From Methanobrevibacter thaueri (GTDB lineage Archaea > Methanobacteriota > Methanobacteria > Methanobacteriales > Methanobacteriaceae): a stretch of DNA of 57,821 bases. The position numbers and the translations under genes were made by a program. The stretch is taken from positions 1 through 57,821 of the forward strand of contig NZ_SUTK01000008.1 of NCBI RefSeq assembly GCF_015062905.1, given 5' to 3'. This document shows, piece after piece, positions 35,547-45,031 of this stretch; position 1 is the first letter of the stretch, and every line of letters starts with the position of its first letter. The notes under the pieces are model-generated. The model saw only the letters and a program-made list of their open reading frames with translations. It ran no database searches and was not told the origin of the DNA.

Positions 35547-36008
35547 ATGGATTATGAAGTGAAGGTAATTCCAGAACAAAAGTTAGGAGTTATTAACTGC
35601 AAAACCCCAATCGGTGATTTGGACGTATTCTTATCCATGCTGATGGATTGGGTTGATACTGAAGGAATTGAAACTGATGGAGAACCGTTTATCGTATATT
35701 TCTCACCAAGACATGAAGTGAATCAGGGCGATGTTGTTTATGATGTAAGTATACCAATTAAAGACGATGCAGATGAAACAGACAGGATTCGTGTTGTCGA
35801 CATGATTGAAAATAAGGTTTTGGCCGCCAAGCATTTCGGCGCAACTGACAGCATCATGGATACTTACGCTGAGCTTGTTGAAGTTGCCCAAGCCAATCAC
35901 TATGATATTATCGGATCACCTAAGGAAGTCCTAATCAAAGGCGTCCACAACTGTGATGATGAAAACGATTATATAACTGAAATTCAATTGCCTATCATTG
36001 AAATGTAG
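35547..36008 (+). CDS. GyrI-like / AraC effector-binding domain protein
   Basis: The 153-residue protein resembles a stand-alone GyrI-like (SOUL-type) ligand-binding domain. Its start is YEVKVIPEQKLGVINC, a middle segment is VVYDVSIPI, and it ends ITEIQLPI. No DNA-binding domain is attached. Such domains bind small hydrophobic molecules or hydrolyse some of them, but the ligand is unknown. It lies between moeA and a small coiled-coil gene, with short spacers, so the three may form an operon. Confidence 0.78.
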   Translation: MDYEVKVIPEQKLGVINCKTPIGDLDVFLSMLMDWVDTEGIETDGEPFIVYFSPRHEVNQGDVVYDVSIPIKDDADETDRIRVVDMIENKVLAAKHFGATDSIMDTYAELVEVAQANHYDIIGSPKEVLIKGVHNCDDENDYITEIQLPIIEM

Positions 36009-36016
36009 GTGTTAAA

Positions 36017-36268
36017 ATGGCTAAAAAAGACGAATTGGATATTGATGAGGAAGTCCGGAGGATTTCCCGCAAAACTAATGTAAATATTAAAAAAGCCGAA
36101 TATTCATTTTCAAAACAGCTCGAAAGATTAGATAAGGAAGTCGACAAGGCGGTAAATGATAAGATTAAGTTATTTGATCAGGATAAGGAGCTGACTGAAA
36201 AATATTTGTCCATTGAATACAAACATGATACAATTGACAGATATAGAGAAAAATTGAAAAAAATCTAA
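36017..36268 (+). CDS. Small coiled-coil protein of unknown function
   Basis: The 83-residue protein consists almost wholly of charged residues in helical pattern, with many Lys, Glu and Asp and no Cys. It probably forms a coiled coil. It begins eight bases after the GyrI-like gene stop, behind a GTGTT-type sequence, and appears to be its operon partner. It converges on pmbA with a gap of 23 bases. I do not recognise a family. Confidence 0.65.
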   Translation: MAKKDELDIDEEVRRISRKTNVNIKKAEYSFSKQLERLDKEVDKAVNDKIKLFDQDKELTEKYLSIEYKHDTIDRYREKLKKI

Positions 36269-36291
36269 TTTTTCTCAATCTCTTTTTTTGA

Positions 36292-37599
36292 CTATTGGCC
36301 AACTACCCTTAGATTGTGCACCAATAATTTTGGAATGATGAATGACCCGTATTGTTTTATGTCGCTTTCAAGGCCTTCAACGCTTTTCATGATTTCAAAT
36401 ACGTTTCCGGAAATCATTGCTTTTGAAATCGGATCGGTCAATTCTCCATTTTCTATTTTGAATGCATTGCTTGCCTCTACAGAGAAATCTCCTGAAATAG
36501 GGTTTGCAGTGTGTGCCCCTAGAACGCTTGTTGTTAAAACGCCTCTGTCAATTTCGCTCAGGTCCTTCATTTCGCTGAACTTGAACTCAAGGTTGGTCGG
36601 GCTGATCATAGGTGTTGAGAAATATGAGCCTCTAAGTCCGTTGGAGGTTGTTTTGACGCCTTCACAATTTGCAGTATAAATGTCGTAAATAAATGAATTT
36701 AATTTTCCATCCCTTATCAAATCTGTTTTCTGGGATGCACTTCCTTCACCATCACATTTTGAGGAATACATTCCCTTTTCAAGAAGAGGATTGTCTGTAA
36801 TGGTCAATTTCTCATTGGCGATTTCCTGGCCGGTTTTGCCTTTCAGGAGTGATCTTCCCCTGCGCACATTTTCTCCATCGAAAGCGCCCAAAAATGTTTG
36901 AAGCAGTCCTACTGCAGCATAGTAATCGAGAACAACGCTGTAGTCTCCAGTCTCTACAGGTTTTGTATTGAGTGAACTTTTTGCCAAATCGCAAACGTCA
37001 TTTGCCAATTTTTCACCATCTAGGTCGAAAAATCTTGAGGATTCGGAGTTGTATGCAGTTGCTATCTTTCCATCTTCCTGCATTATTACGGATAATCCTA
37101 TACCGTATCCTGTTCCTTTGTTTTCGATTGAGACCCCGTTTGAATTCACAATCAATGACCTTCCTTCGCTTGCGCTGAAACCGGAACCGGTCACTTCACA
37201 GCCGCTGTCATTTGCAATGGCTATTGTGTCCTTTAAAAATTCGACAGATTCGTCAACACTCAAGTCACTGAATTTGCTGTCATAAACATTTTTGACTTCA
37301 CTTACCTTTTCCACTTCTGCAAAGGCATAGTTTTCATCGGTTTTGGTTAGTTTGGCATTTTCAATGGCTTTAAGAGCAGTTTGTGAAACTTGATTAATGT
37401 TTGATGTAAATGCAAAGCCCTGTTTGTTGTCTTTAATGATTCTTACTCCAAGGCCCAATTCAATTTCCTCTTTTGCAAAGTTCAATTCATCCTTGAGGGA
37501 ATCCAGTTCGATTGTTCTTCCCTCATCAATATAAATTTCGTAATCGTCACATTTGTTTTCAAGTGTCTTCTTAACGTCTTCCGCAATTTCATATATCAT
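36292..37599 (-). CDS. pmbA: TldD/PmbA-family metalloprotease, PmbA type
   Basis: The 435-residue protein matches PmbA/TldE, the subunit that pairs with the zinc protease TldD in peptide maturation and degradation. Indicators are the N-terminal helical region, EGRSLIVNSNGV, and the C-terminal barrel with SGNVFEIMKSVEGL. PmbA itself lacks the full HExxxH site, and a TldD partner is not in this window. The start at 37599 (MIYEIAED) lies seven bases after the stop of the phosphatase gene. A longer frame to 37668 would overlap that gene and is rejected. Confidence 0.87.
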   Translation of the reverse strand: MIYEIAEDVKKTLENKCDDYEIYIDEGRTIELDSLKDELNFAKEEIELGLGVRIIKDNKQGFAFTSNINQVSQTALKAIENAKLTKTDENYAFAEVEKVSEVKNVYDSKFSDLSVDESVEFLKDTIAIANDSGCEVTGSGFSASEGRSLIVNSNGVSIENKGTGYGIGLSVIMQEDGKIATAYNSESSRFFDLDGEKLANDVCDLAKSSLNTKPVETGDYSVVLDYYAAVGLLQTFLGAFDGENVRRGRSLLKGKTGQEIANEKLTITDNPLLEKGMYSSKCDGEGSASQKTDLIRDGKLNSFIYDIYTANCEGVKTTSNGLRGSYFSTPMISPTNLEFKFSEMKDLSEIDRGVLTTSVLGAHTANPISGDFSVEASNAFKIENGELTDPISKAMISGNVFEIMKSVEGLESDIKQYGSFIIPKLLVHNLRVVGQ

Positions 37600-37606
37600 T
37601 TTATCA

Positions 37607-38311
37607 CTACAGTGCAAATTTTTCAATGGCTTCTGCCACTCCGTCGCCAAACATGTTTTCACAGGCATATGTGCTTATCTCTTTTAGCTTGTCGTCTGCA
37701 TTGCCGACAGCTATCTTGTATCCTACCTCTTTTAGGAAATCTTCGTCGTTTTCACTGTCCCCAATTGCCATAACGTTTTCCATGTTTATTCCGTTTCTCT
37801 CACAAAGGTATCTTAGTGAACTTCCCTTGTTGACGCGCTTGTCAGTAATGTGGAGCGCAAATCCGCTGTCATAAATTTCAAGCTGGTCAAGGTATTTAAA
37901 GTCTTTCAGGGCATCTTCCAGTTCTTCTCGGGCAAGGGTCTTGTAAAATACGGTTTCGGTTAGTCTGTACATGTTGTCGTGGGAGGCATGCTTGTCGAAC
38001 TTTTCACCAAGTTTCTCCTTCAAGTGGTCTTCGGCAGAGGTTACGAAATCCCTTTCGACCATGGTTTCAACGGCGTTGTTGTTTTCTCCTTCCTTAAAGA
38101 CGACTCCTCCATTTTCTGCTACAAGGCCTCCGCTGCAGCCTATTAGAACTTCTGCTGCATAGGCATAGTTTACGACGTTTCCGGTCACTATAATTGTTGG
38201 AATTCCTTTGGCTTCTGCCTTTCTTAAAGATTCAATCGCTGAGATGCAGATTTGCCTTTTGTCGTCTGTTATTGTTCCGTCGATATCTACTGCTATTGCT
38301 TCGATTGCCAT
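37607..38311 (-). CDS. Phosphoglycolate phosphatase, archaeal HAD type
   Basis: The 234-residue HAD hydrolase starts MAIEAIAVDIDGTITDD with the nucleophile Asp in DIDGT. It has VTGNVVNY as motif II and VMAIGDSENDEDFL as motif IV. The cap domain is of the C2b type found in the archaeal phosphoglycolate phosphatase (TA0175-like) and related sugar-phosphate phosphatases. The true substrate could differ. The ATG lies one base after the hypD stop, behind AGGGGAT, so the two are coupled. Confidence 0.88.
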   Translation of the reverse strand: MAIEAIAVDIDGTITDDKRQICISAIESLRKAEAKGIPTIIVTGNVVNYAYAAEVLIGCSGGLVAENGGVVFKEGENNNAVETMVERDFVTSAEDHLKEKLGEKFDKHASHDNMYRLTETVFYKTLAREELEDALKDFKYLDQLEIYDSGFALHITDKRVNKGSSLRYLCERNGINMENVMAIGDSENDEDFLKEVGYKIAVGNADDKLKEISTYACENMFGDGVAEAIEKFAL

Positions 38312-38312
38312 T

Positions 38313-39365
38313 TTATCCCCTTGAATACCTGTGTGCAATGTTACATGTTCCTTCCTTACTTACCATACATGCTCCTATAGGGTGCAGAGGATTGCACGCT
38401 TTCCTGAATAGCTTGCAGTCTTCTGGTCTTGCAAGGCCTCTTAAAATAGGTCCGCAGATGCATCCTTTTGGAGCTTCATTAACGTCCTGGACTTCAATGT
38501 CGTATTTTTCACGGGCGTTGAAGTCTGCAAATTCCTTCTTGACTTCAAGAATGGAATTAGGTATTTTTGGAAATCCTCTCCATTCCCTTGATGTAACGTC
38601 AAATACCTGGTCAATCATGTCTGTTGCTATTACGTTACCTTCTTCCTTAACGGCTCTTTTGTATTCATTTTCTATTTTCGGTGTTTCGTTATGGATTTGT
38701 CTTAAAATCATGTAAACAGACATCAGTATGTCCAATGGGTTGAATCCTGCAACTGCCTGTGGTATTCCGTAATCTGTTGAGAAGTATTCGAAAGGTTTGG
38801 TTCCGATGATTGTACATACGTGTCCTGGCTGAATCAATGCATTCAATGTGGTTTCGCCTGAATTGATCAAAAAGTCGATTGCAGGTGGAATCATTCTGTG
38901 GCAGGACAGTACTGAGAAGTTTTCCGGAGGTGTTGAGAGCAGCTCTGCAGCGGTTGTTGGTGCAGTTGTTTCAAAACCTGCTGAAATAAATGCAACATCA
39001 TTGTCTACCTTTTCAGCTATTTCAATTGCCTTGTTGATACCATACACAACCCTTACGTCTCCGCCTTCTGCCTTTGCGTCTGCAAGGGATCTTTCTGAAC
39101 CTGGAACCCTTAGCATGTCTCCGAAAGTGGTTATTGTAACTCCCTTGTCAATGAGTTCCAATGCTTCATCGATTTCACGTGATGGAACCACACATACTGG
39201 ACATCCTGGCCCTGCGATGATTTCAACTTCCTCTGGAAGCAGGCTTCTAATTCCGTTTTCCATGATTGTGTGTTCGTGGGAACCGCACACGTGCATTATT
39301 TTAACGGGTGTTGCTAGGTCGTTGATTTTATCTATTAACTTTTTTGACATTTCTTTCATACTCAT
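38313..39365 (-). CDS. hypD: Hydrogenase maturation protein HypD
   Basis: The 350-residue protein carries the [4Fe-4S] cluster and, with HypC, hands the Fe(CN)2CO unit to [NiFe] hydrogenases. Typical segments are HVCGSHEHTI, GPGCPVCVVP, FISAGFETTAPT and the C-terminal CICGPILRGLARPEDC with CNPLHPIGACMVS. A GGTG site precedes the ATG. It is the first gene of a minus-strand operon with the phosphatase and pmbA. Hydrogenotrophic methanogens need it for their several hydrogenases. Confidence 0.96.
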   Translation of the reverse strand: MSMKEMSKKLIDKINDLATPVKIMHVCGSHEHTIMENGIRSLLPEEVEIIAGPGCPVCVVPSREIDEALELIDKGVTITTFGDMLRVPGSERSLADAKAEGGDVRVVYGINKAIEIAEKVDNDVAFISAGFETTAPTTAAELLSTPPENFSVLSCHRMIPPAIDFLINSGETTLNALIQPGHVCTIIGTKPFEYFSTDYGIPQAVAGFNPLDILMSVYMILRQIHNETPKIENEYKRAVKEEGNVIATDMIDQVFDVTSREWRGFPKIPNSILEVKKEFADFNAREKYDIEVQDVNEAPKGCICGPILRGLARPEDCKLFRKACNPLHPIGACMVSKEGTCNIAHRYSRG

Positions 39366-39447
39366 AATAACACCGAAGATTTAATATTATATCATTACTA
39401 TATCTATTATTGTATTAATTAAATTTATTGTATTTTAAGGGAGATAT

Positions 39448-41133
39448 ATGTTTAACAATAATAAAATTTTAGTAGTTATTCCCGCAAGGGGAGGTTCAAA
39501 AGGCATTCCACGTAAAAACATTCGTTTGCTTAATCATAAGCCCTTGATTTCCTATGCTATCAATATAGCCAAATCATCACAGTACGTTGATGACATTGTG
39601 GTAACTACTGATGATTCTGAAATTGCATTGTTGTCAGAAAAGTTCGGAGCAAGTGTAATAAGGCGTTCTGAAGAATTAGCCGGCGATGAGGTTCCGCTTG
39701 ATCCTGTCATATATGATGCAATGGTTAAAAAAGAAAAACAAGCTTTTGATGAGTATGATCTTGTAGTAACGCTTCAGCCGACTTCACCTTTGCTGAAATC
39801 ATCCACTCTTGATGCTGCAATTGAAAAATTTGAGGATTTTGCGATTGACAGTGTGCTGTCAGTTGTGGATGACAGACATTTGAGTTGGGGATATGATGAG
39901 AATAATGAAAGGTTTTTCCCGAATTACATCGAGCGAAAAAACAGGCAGTACCTTCCAAAGGATTTCAGGGAAACCGGAGCAATTCTAATAACCCGAAGAA
40001 ACTTTGTTCATGAGGATTCACGTTTGGGAACCAATCTTGACCTGATTGAAGTGTCCCGCCAGGAAAGCGTTGACATTGACAATTATGAGGATTGGTGGAT
40101 TGCTGAGAATTATCTGCAGAAGAAGAAGGTTGCAATCGTTGTAAATGCCTATGATGAAATCGGAACCGGACATGTTTACAGATGCCTGTCCATAGCTTCA
40201 AAACTGGTTTTCCATGAGGTTTTGTTCCTGATGGATGAGCAGCGCCAGCTTGGAATTGACATTGTCGGCAACTACAATTATCCATATAAGCTCTATGATG
40301 GTGAGGATGATCTTGTAAAAATATTAAGGGAGTACTCTCCACAGATTGTCGTCAATGATATTCTGGATACTTCAATTGAATATGTGTCTCAATTGAAGGA
40401 GGACGGATATTTTGTAGTAAACTTTGAGGACTTGGGAACCGGTACGGAAGCGGCTGATGTGGTCTTTGACGCATTGTATGAACATGATGTCGGCGAGAAG
40501 AACATATTCACAGGCCATAAGTACTATATCCTGAAGGATGAGTTCTACTTCCAGCCACAAAAGATTATTGCTCAAAAGGTTGAAAATATCCTCATCACAT
40601 TTGGAGGAACTGACCCGAACAATTTCACGGAAAAGGTAATAGATTCAATCTTGGCAACCAGCTATGACGGAAGAATCAATGTGATTCTTGGATTAGGATA
40701 TGATGGTCTCGAAGAGTTGATTGACAAATATGAATCAAATCAATCCATTCAGATTTACAGAAATGTTTCAGACATCAGCGAATTCATGTTTAAGGCGGAT
40801 ATGATATTTACTTCCGCAGGAAGGACCATGTATGAGGTCTGTTCACTGGGAGTTCCGACAATCTGCCTGTGCCAGAATGAACGTGAGTTGACTCATGTTT
40901 TTGCAAATGAGACAAACGGGTTCATAAACATGGGTCTGGGTGCTGAAGTTGGAAAACAGCAAATCATTGATGAGTTTGTTAAGCTGGTAAACGATTATGA
41001 CTTAAGGCTTGAAATGAACCAAAAGATGTTGAATGTTGACTTGAAGGATGGTTTTGAAAACATCTGGTCAATTATTCGTGAAGAATACAGGAAATTTGAG
41101 CTAAGAGGTAAAAAGCATGAAAATATTCAATAA
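39448..41133 (+). CDS. Fused CMP-nonulosonate synthetase and PseG-like protein
   Basis: Residues 1 to about 225 form an acylneuraminate cytidylyltransferase: VVIPARGGSKGIPRKNI, ending with a conserved ETGAI and D-rich block. From residue 228 a second domain begins, with GTGHVYRCLSIAS and later LITFGGTDPNNF and TSAGRTMYEVCSLGVP. That is the GT-B-like fold of PseG, the UDP-sugar hydrolase of pseudaminic acid synthesis. The pair suggests activation of a nonulosonic acid as its CMP form, with precursor hydrolysis in the same chain. An AAGGGAGAT ribosome site precedes the ATG. It overlaps neuB by 17 bases. Confidence 0.9.
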   Translation: MFNNNKILVVIPARGGSKGIPRKNIRLLNHKPLISYAINIAKSSQYVDDIVVTTDDSEIALLSEKFGASVIRRSEELAGDEVPLDPVIYDAMVKKEKQAFDEYDLVVTLQPTSPLLKSSTLDAAIEKFEDFAIDSVLSVVDDRHLSWGYDENNERFFPNYIERKNRQYLPKDFRETGAILITRRNFVHEDSRLGTNLDLIEVSRQESVDIDNYEDWWIAENYLQKKKVAIVVNAYDEIGTGHVYRCLSIASKLVFHEVLFLMDEQRQLGIDIVGNYNYPYKLYDGEDDLVKILREYSPQIVVNDILDTSIEYVSQLKEDGYFVVNFEDLGTGTEAADVVFDALYEHDVGEKNIFTGHKYYILKDEFYFQPQKIIAQKVENILITFGGTDPNNFTEKVIDSILATSYDGRINVILGLGYDGLEELIDKYESNQSIQIYRNVSDISEFMFKADMIFTSAGRTMYEVCSLGVPTICLCQNERELTHVFANETNGFINMGLGAEVGKQQIIDEFVKLVNDYDLRLEMNQKMLNVDLKDGFENIWSIIREEYRKFELRGKKHENIQ

Positions 41134-42169
41134 ATATCCATATCTGATTGCGGAAATCGGTGTTAATTTTTATGACATTGCCAAAAAGGAAGGAATCTCA
41201 GACATGGATGCTGCCAAATTCATGATTAATGAAGCAAAGAAATGTGGTGTAGATGCGGTTAAATTCCAATCATATAAGGCGAATACAATTGCATCCAGGA
41301 ATTCTCCTGCATATTGGGATTTGTCTGAAGAGCCTACAACATCCCAGTATGAGCTGTTTAAAAAGTTCGATAAGTTCGGTGTCGATGAGTACAGGGAGCT
41401 TGCCGAGTATTGCCAACAGATAGGAATAAAGTTTTTATCCACTCCTTTCGACTTTGAATCTGTGGACTATCTGGATGAGTTCATGGATATTTATAAGATT
41501 TCATCTTCCGATTTGACCAATATTCCATTCATAAAATATATTGCAAGTAAGAATAAGCCAATCCTGCTTTCAACCGGTGCGGCAACATTAAATGAAATCA
41601 AAGAGGCGGTCAATGCCATTGAAGAGGTTTCAACTGTTGATATTGCAATAATGCATTGTGTTTTGTCATATCCTACTGCATATGAGGATGCCAATTTGCT
41701 GATGATTAAGGATTTGGCTGAAAATTTCCCGGATTATGAGATTGGCTATTCCGACCATACAAAGCCGGATAAAGACATGGCGGTTTTAACAACTGCATAT
41801 AATTATGGTGCCACAATCCTTGAAAAGCATTTCACAGTGGACAAGACCCTGCCGGGCAATGACCATTATCATGCGATGGATCCGGATGATGTTATCAAAT
41901 TCAAGTGGAATGTTCATTTCATATCCAAAATCAACGGTATGAAAAACAAGCAGCCTCTGATTTGTGAATCTTCATCAAGGCGTCAGGCAAGAAGATCTAT
42001 TGTTGCAGTTAGGGATATCAATAAGGGTGACGTTATCTGTGAGGATGATTTAACATTCAAGCGTCCGGGCACTGGAATTTACCCTTCAAAGATTGATGAA
42101 GTCATTGGAAAAACTGCCAAAGTTGATATTTCAGAAGATACATTGCTTGATTTTGACATGTTAGAATAA
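41117..42169 (+). CDS. neuB: N-acetylneuraminate/nonulosonate synthase
   Basis: The 350-residue enzyme condenses phosphoenolpyruvate with an N-acyl hexosamine to give a sialic-acid-type sugar. The TIM barrel has LIAEIGVNF, DAVKFQSYKA, LSTPFDFESVDYL, STGAATLNEI, IMHCVLSYPT, YSDHT and EKHFTVDKTLPGNDH. Residues from about 290 form the C-terminal SAF (antifreeze-like) domain. The exact product (Neu, Leg or Pse) cannot be read from this sequence. The upstream GAGGT lies inside the preceding gene's end, so translation is coupled. Confidence 0.93.
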   Translation: MKIFNKYPYLIAEIGVNFYDIAKKEGISDMDAAKFMINEAKKCGVDAVKFQSYKANTIASRNSPAYWDLSEEPTTSQYELFKKFDKFGVDEYRELAEYCQQIGIKFLSTPFDFESVDYLDEFMDIYKISSSDLTNIPFIKYIASKNKPILLSTGAATLNEIKEAVNAIEEVSTVDIAIMHCVLSYPTAYEDANLLMIKDLAENFPDYEIGYSDHTKPDKDMAVLTTAYNYGATILEKHFTVDKTLPGNDHYHAMDPDDVIKFKWNVHFISKINGMKNKQPLICESSSRRQARRSIVAVRDINKGDVICEDDLTFKRPGTGIYPSKIDEVIGKTAKVDISEDTLLDFDMLE

Positions 42170-42180
42170 TCGGTGTTTCA

Positions 42181-43602
42181 ATGTCAGTTAGTGTTAGAGA
42201 TATTTGTGAAGTTTTCTTCGACCTTGAAAATAAATACGGTCTTAATTATCAGGAAATTCAAGGTTGTTATGCATGGAAATTAATCAGAATGCATCTCTAT
42301 TATGACATTACACGCAAAACAAAAATCTTCGGAGCCCCTCAGCAGAAATCATTGTCTCTTGCAGATAAATTCAACACATTCTTACCTTTTTTTAAAAATT
42401 CAGTATTGCATAATCCATTCAATGGAAAATACCAAAAGGATATTCTGATTTTTGATCATCCCCGTAAGGTAATCTTTAATGGGGAATACTGTGACATCTA
42501 CAGCAAGTTCCTGGTTGATTTTTTAAATGACGATTACTCTTTTCAAGTTTTGGAATCCCCTTATCTGAATCATCACTATACTCAAAAGCAAGATTACATT
42601 CGCTATACTGATGCAATCCAATTGGGGTCCTATGTTCACAAGAAGTTTAACAAGGTCGAATTCACTAAAGAAGAGGAAGACCTTATTTTAAAGGTTCAAG
42701 GCGAATTGGAAGCCGCTTTCAATATAAAGCTCAATATCCCATGGATGCTGAAGACCCATATCCTAAATTTCCAGTATGATTATAAAAAATACATTGAATT
42801 ATTCAAGAAAAGAAAGCCTAAACAGATTTTTGTTGTTGTAGCATATGAAAATCATGCAATTGTTGCGGCGGCAAAGCATTTGGGCATTGAAGTCATCGAA
42901 CTTCAGCATGGAACGATTACATATTATCATTTGGGATATTCATATCCTGAAAAAACCAGATTGGATGGTGAAATCCCATATTTCCCTGATAAGATATTGT
43001 CTTTTGGGGAATACTGGATGAATGGCGACATGTCCCCTATAGATATGGAAAACATCATTCCGGTGGGATTTCCATATTTCGAATATCAGTCAAAGGATTT
43101 CATTGACCTTGATGCCATCGACAATCAGGTTCTGTTCATATCCCAGGGAGTGATTGGGAAATACCTCTCCAAACTTGCATTTGAGTTTGCAAAGACTAAT
43201 GATGATTTAAATATTATTTATAAGTTGCATCCGGGAGAGTATGAAACCTGGAGGCAAAACTATCCTGAACTGGTTGAGGCTTCATCTTTTGACAACTTTG
43301 AGGTCATAGACAACAGTGAGATTCCGTTGTATAAGATGCTGGCCCAGTCCAATTATCAGGTTGGCGCATTTTCGACAGCTATTTATGAGGGAATGATGTT
43401 CGGCTGCAAAACATTTATCCTTGATGTTCCGGGTGTCGAATATCTCGATGATCTTATTGAGAGAGGTTATGTTTTTAAAATTGAAGATGCTGATGACTTA
43501 ACTGATAATCTGGAGAATTTCAAACCTACGGATTATGATGGAAATTTCTTCTTTAAGAATTTGGACAAGGAACTGTTGAAGATGGTGGTTTACAATGGAT
43601 GA
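42181..43602 (+). CDS. Probable GT-B nonulosonate (sialyl) transferase
   Basis: I do not know the exact family of this 473-residue protein. Its layout suggests a GT-B glycosyltransferase acting on a CMP-sugar. There is an alpha/beta N-terminal half, a loop IELQHGTITYYHLGY, a later IIYKLHPGEYETW, and a SxxAIYEGM-type helix start, similar to HP-motif transferases of capsule, KDO and polysialic acid synthesis. No membrane helix is present. It sits between neuB and the flippase gene, whose start overlaps its stop by eight bases, so it most likely transfers the activated nonulosonic acid. Confidence 0.65.
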   Translation: MSVSVRDICEVFFDLENKYGLNYQEIQGCYAWKLIRMHLYYDITRKTKIFGAPQQKSLSLADKFNTFLPFFKNSVLHNPFNGKYQKDILIFDHPRKVIFNGEYCDIYSKFLVDFLNDDYSFQVLESPYLNHHYTQKQDYIRYTDAIQLGSYVHKKFNKVEFTKEEEDLILKVQGELEAAFNIKLNIPWMLKTHILNFQYDYKKYIELFKKRKPKQIFVVVAYENHAIVAAAKHLGIEVIELQHGTITYYHLGYSYPEKTRLDGEIPYFPDKILSFGEYWMNGDMSPIDMENIIPVGFPYFEYQSKDFIDLDAIDNQVLFISQGVIGKYLSKLAFEFAKTNDDLNIIYKLHPGEYETWRQNYPELVEASSFDNFEVIDNSEIPLYKMLAQSNYQVGAFSTAIYEGMMFGCKTFILDVPGVEYLDDLIERGYVFKIEDADDLTDNLENFKPTDYDGNFFFKNLDKELLKMVVYNG

Positions 43603-45031
43603 GTATGTCAAGTTCATTAAAAGGATGGGAGTAGTAGGTATTGCAAATATACTGATTTCCCTAAGTGGATTGATATTCATTCCGATTATCACCAAAAGCT
43701 TTTCAACAGCGGATTATGGTGTTTGGGCTCAGGTAAACACCTTTGTATCACTTGTTCCGAATTTTGTTAATTTGGGCCTTCCATACACTATGGTCCGGTT
43801 TTTAGCGGCTGAAAAGGATAAAACGATTATTAGGCAATCATTTTATTCAATGATGCTATTGGTTTTGGCATCAACAGTGATTGTGTCATTCGTATTCCTG
43901 ATGTTTTCAAATCAAATTGCAGGGGCCCTGTTTGATGGAAGCATGCAGATAATGTATATTGTTATTGCAATGTCATTTTTCGCATGTTTGGATTTGATGC
44001 TTTTAAGCTATTTCAGGACATTTCAGCAAATCGTTCTTTATTCAGCATTTCTGGTATTGCAGACTTATATTGGGGTAGTGCTCAGTATAGTTCTGACTTG
44101 GATGCATCAGCCTATTGATGTGGTTGTTTTGGGACGTTTCTTCGGTTTCTTCTTTGTATTTGTCGCAATGGCCATTTTAATTGTTCGTGAATTGGGCGTT
44201 ACCACTAAACTGAAGAGTTTAAGGGAGGAATTGAAATTTGCAATTCCAACAGTTCCGAATAACATATCCTCATGGGTTGTTGATTCAAGCGACAAATTTG
44301 TAATCGGAATATTTCTTGGATCTGCTGCAGTCGGATGCTATTCACCGGGATATGCGTTGGGAAATATCATTCTAATGTTTTTGACTCCATTTGCGGTTTT
44401 GCTTCCTGCAGTGTTGCCGGAATATTATGAAAAAGGAGATATGGGTACTGTAGACACATTTTTAACATATTCCATGAAATATTATCTTTTAATCACTATT
44501 CCCGCAGCAGTCGGCTTAAGTCTTCTTTCAAAGCCGTTGCTCTACATATTGACAACAACCGTCATAGCAGACAATGGGTTCATGATAACTCCATTGGTGG
44601 CATTGGGCGCACTATTTATGGGAATCTACGGTATTGTAAACAATATTATTATTTTAGAGAAAAAGACAACAATTCTTGCCCATATTTGGATTGCTGTAGC
44701 TATTTTGAACATCGTTTTAAATGTCTTTGCGGTGCCGTACATCGGAATTTACGGTGCGGGGCTTGCAACACTGATTTGCTATTTCTTTGCATTTGCCGTT
44801 ACCCTGTTCTACTGTAAAAGGTATGCTAGATTGCCGTTTGACTATAAATCCATTGTAAAAATAATAATTGCCTCCATAATCATGGGAGTCTTTGTAATTT
44901 TCGCAAATCCTACTGGTATCATCAATATTTTAATAGTTGTTGCCGTTGCCGTTGCGATTTACTTTGCTGTGGTGTTCCTCTTAAAAGGAATTGACAAAAA
45001 AGAGATTAATTTAATTAAGGGCATGATTTAG
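43595..45031 (+). CDS. Polysaccharide flippase (Wzx/MATE-like)
   Basis: The 478-residue protein has about 12-14 hydrophobic helices and matches the RfbX/Wzx family that moves lipid-linked oligosaccharides across the membrane. The start GIANILISLSGLIFIPIITK and TADYGVWAQV are characteristic. It is the last gene of the nonulosonate operon and overlaps the transferase gene. Its role is presumably export of the finished unit. Its stop shares bases with that of the converging acetyltransferase gene. Confidence 0.92.
   Translation: MDEYVKFIKRMGVVGIANILISLSGLIFIPIITKSFSTADYGVWAQVNTFVSLVPNFVNLGLPYTMVRFLAAEKDKTIIRQSFYSMMLLVLASTVIVSFVFLMFSNQIAGALFDGSMQIMYIVIAMSFFACLDLMLLSYFRTFQQIVLYSAFLVLQTYIGVVLSIVLTWMHQPIDVVVLGRFFGFFFVFVAMAILIVRELGVTTKLKSLREELKFAIPTVPNNISSWVVDSSDKFVIGIFLGSAAVGCYSPGYALGNIILMFLTPFAVLLPAVLPEYYEKGDMGTVDTFLTYSMKYYLLITIPAAVGLSLLSKPLLYILTTTVIADNGFMITPLVALGALFMGIYGIVNNIIILEKKTTILAHIWIAVAILNIVLNVFAVPYIGIYGAGLATLICYFFAFAVTLFYCKRYARLPFDYKSIVKIIIASIIMGVFVIFANPTGIINILIVVAVAVAIYFAVVFLLKGIDKKEINLIKGMI

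Noticed and set aside
39965..40342. A 125-residue minus-strand frame rich in His and Gln
   Set aside because: It is antisense to the fused nonulosonate enzyme and reflects that gene's codon use.
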